From Leptotrichia sp. oral taxon 218 (lineage in GTDB: Bacteria; Fusobacteriota; Fusobacteriia; Fusobacteriales; Leptotrichiaceae): a stretch of 64,000 bases of DNA. This document shows, in pieces, positions 62,826 to 64,000 of the stretch (within the stretch, counting starts at the first letter, position 1; every line of letters starts with the position of its first letter). The notes below the pieces were generated by a model. The model did no database searches, was not told where the DNA came from, and saw only the letters and a program-made list of their open reading frames with translations. The stretch spans positions 2,046,001 to 2,110,000 of the forward strand of contig NZ_CP072377.1 of NCBI RefSeq assembly GCF_018128225.1. Direction: 5' to 3'. The translations under genes and the position numbers were made by a program.

Positions 62826-63584
62826 ATGAAGTTATCAATTTCAAATATAGCTTGGGATACATTAAATGATGAAAAAATTTATAGTATGATGGAGAAATAT
62901 GGATTTAAAGGATTGGAGATAGCTCCTACTAAAGTTATGGGAGAAAATCCGTATGAAAAATTAGAAGAAGCTAAAATTTGGAAAGAAGAAATAAAAAAAA
63001 AGTATAATTTAGAAATTTCATCAATGCAGTCAATTTGGTTTGGAAAAACTGAAAACTTATTTGATTCTAAAAAGGAAGAAAAAGTGCTGATGGATTATAC
63101 AAAAAAAGCTATAGATTTTGCAAATGTGATAGAATGTAAAAACTTAGTATTTGGTTCTCCTAAAAATAGAAATATTAATGAGGGTAAAAGTAGTAAAAAT
63201 GAAAAAGAATTTTTTAAAGTATTGGGAGAATATGCATATAAAAAAAATACAATAGTTGGAATGGAAGCAAATCCAACTATTTATAATACAAATTATATTA
63301 ATGATACAAAATCTGCATTAGAATTAGTAAAAAAAGTAAATTCAAAAGGATTTTTGCTAAATTTAGATTTAGGAACAATAATTTCAAATAATGAAAATTT
63401 AACAATATTACAAAATAATGTAAAATATATAAGTCATGTTCATATTAGTGAACCTTGGCTAAAAATGATAGAAAAAAGAGAAATACATAAAAATTTGAAA
63501 AAGATATTATTAAATGAAAATTATAAAAGATTTATTTCTATTGAAATGACAAAATTTAATGAGATAAAAAAATTGAAAATGTAA
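62826..63584 (+). CDS. Sugar phosphate isomerase/epimerase (xylose isomerase-like TIM barrel)
   Basis: The 252-residue protein shows ISNIAWDTLND, YGFKGLEIAPTKVMG, KNLVFGSPKNRN, NLDLGTI and HVHISEP. These are the metal-binding positions of the AP-endonuclease 2/xylose isomerase-like fold. It probably isomerises a sugar for the polysaccharide. It follows the AKR by nine bases. Confidence 0.82.
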   Translation: MKLSISNIAWDTLNDEKIYSMMEKYGFKGLEIAPTKVMGENPYEKLEEAKIWKEEIKKKYNLEISSMQSIWFGKTENLFDSKKEEKVLMDYTKKAIDFANVIECKNLVFGSPKNRNINEGKSSKNEKEFFKVLGEYAYKKNTIVGMEANPTIYNTNYINDTKSALELVKKVNSKGFLLNLDLGTIISNNENLTILQNNVKYISHVHISEPWLKMIEKREIHKNLKKILLNENYKRFISIEMTKFNEIKKLKM

Positions 63585-63688
63585 TTAAATATATTAAGGA
63601 AATTTTTGGATAGTTTTATTTTTAAATAGGAAAAATAAAAAGTTAAGGAGTTGTATTCAAATAAAATTTTATGTTTGAAGGATTAGTT

Positions 63689-64000
63689 ATGGAAAAATAT
63701 GACAAAATAATAATAGGAGCAGGAATATATGGAATGTATGCTGCCAAACGAAGTTTAGAAAAAAATCCTAATGAAAAAGTATTAATACTAGAAGTAGAAA
63801 AAGAACCATTTAATAGGGGATCTTATATAAATCAAGCAAGACTTCACAATGGCTATCATTATCCAAGATCTTTTTCTACGGCATCAAAATCTGCAAAATA
63901 TTTTAATAGATTCTATAATGATTTTAAAAAGGGGATCAATGATAAATTTGAAAAAATTTATGCGGTAGCCTCTGATTATAGTTGGACTAACGGAGAACAA
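63689..64000 (+). CDS. FAD-dependent oxidoreductase, N-terminal part only
   Basis: 104 residues are visible before the window ends. The FAD-binding Rossmann motif IIIGAGIYGMYAAKR and LEVEKEPFNRGSYINQARLHNGYHYPRS fit the DAO family. The start follows GAAGGATTAG. Its role in the polysaccharide locus cannot be judged from the fragment. Confidence 0.82.
   Translation, partial: MEKYDKIIIGAGIYGMYAAKRSLEKNPNEKVLILEVEKEPFNRGSYINQARLHNGYHYPRSFSTASKSAKYFNRFYNDFKKGINDKFEKIYAVASDYSWTNGEQ

Overview
The window is a very AT-rich chromosomal segment that looks like a Leptotrichia-type fusobacterium. The support is low GC, a diderm repertoire (two GT9 heptosyltransferases, GmhB, a WaaP-like kinase, ABC-type polysaccharide export), fermentative AdhE, and a replication-origin gene set. 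The genus is an inference from gene content and style; I could not run a search. The window contains oriC: up to about 13.9 kb nearly all genes are on the minus strand, and from dnaA (14.7 kb) most are on the plus strand. Two dense fields of the DnaA-box variant TTTTCCACA (about 36 copies by eye) flank dnaA.

Layout. 0-3.7 kb: a GT9 end and a mannose-family PTS (EIIA, EIIB, EIIC, EIID, small membrane protein). 3.7-9.8 kb: phosphodiesterase, an unknown protein, gyrA, gyrB. 10.2-13.9 kb: mnmE, jag, yidC, yidD, rnpA, rpmH. 13.9-16.7 kb: oriC and dnaA. 16.8-19 kb: the S4-domain gene yaaA, split by a chimeric element. 19-28 kb: recF, a DciA-like gene, a TPR gene, an LPS kinase, mnmG, pdxS and pdxT. 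28.3-28.6 kb: three tRNAs. 28.7-37.2 kb: GT9, tsaD, pth, thioredoxin-fold proteins, an amino-acid symporter, adhE. 37.5-44.7 kb: an oligopeptide ABC transporter with two binding proteins. 44.8-49.3 kb, minus strand: cobalamin/tetrapyrrole genes with gmhB. 49.5-64 kb: a surface-polysaccharide locus (WbaP-like transferase, rmlA, wzm, a RgpF-Wzt fusion, an epimerase, a second RgpF, membrane proteins, acyltransferase, GT2, and sugar-metabolism enzymes).

The most notable system is an IStron at 16865-18810, a group I self-splicing intron fused to a TnpB-encoding IS605-type element, inserted after codon 7 of yaaA between dnaA and recF. The expected core elements are visible: a P1 pairing of exon UUUAU with GUAAG, a P10 pairing, P/Q/R/S segments, and a terminal omega-G. 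Excision at these sites exactly restores a 68-residue S4 protein. The same window holds a second, intron-less tnpB element (26799-28175) that rewrote the end of pdxT. It also holds three tnpB-less derivatives (9888-10070, 32777-32826, 37231-37315), one of which keeps the putative omega-RNA scaffold. The IStron and the intron-less elements share end architecture, so the window looks like a family of RNA-guided transposons caught in several evolutionary states.

Other points: a glycosyltransferase-ABC ATPase fusion, near-identical duplicated RgpF blocks, a probable T-tract frameshift in the polysaccharide locus, a DciA-like protein carrying a CxxC pair, and dnaN absent from its usual place.
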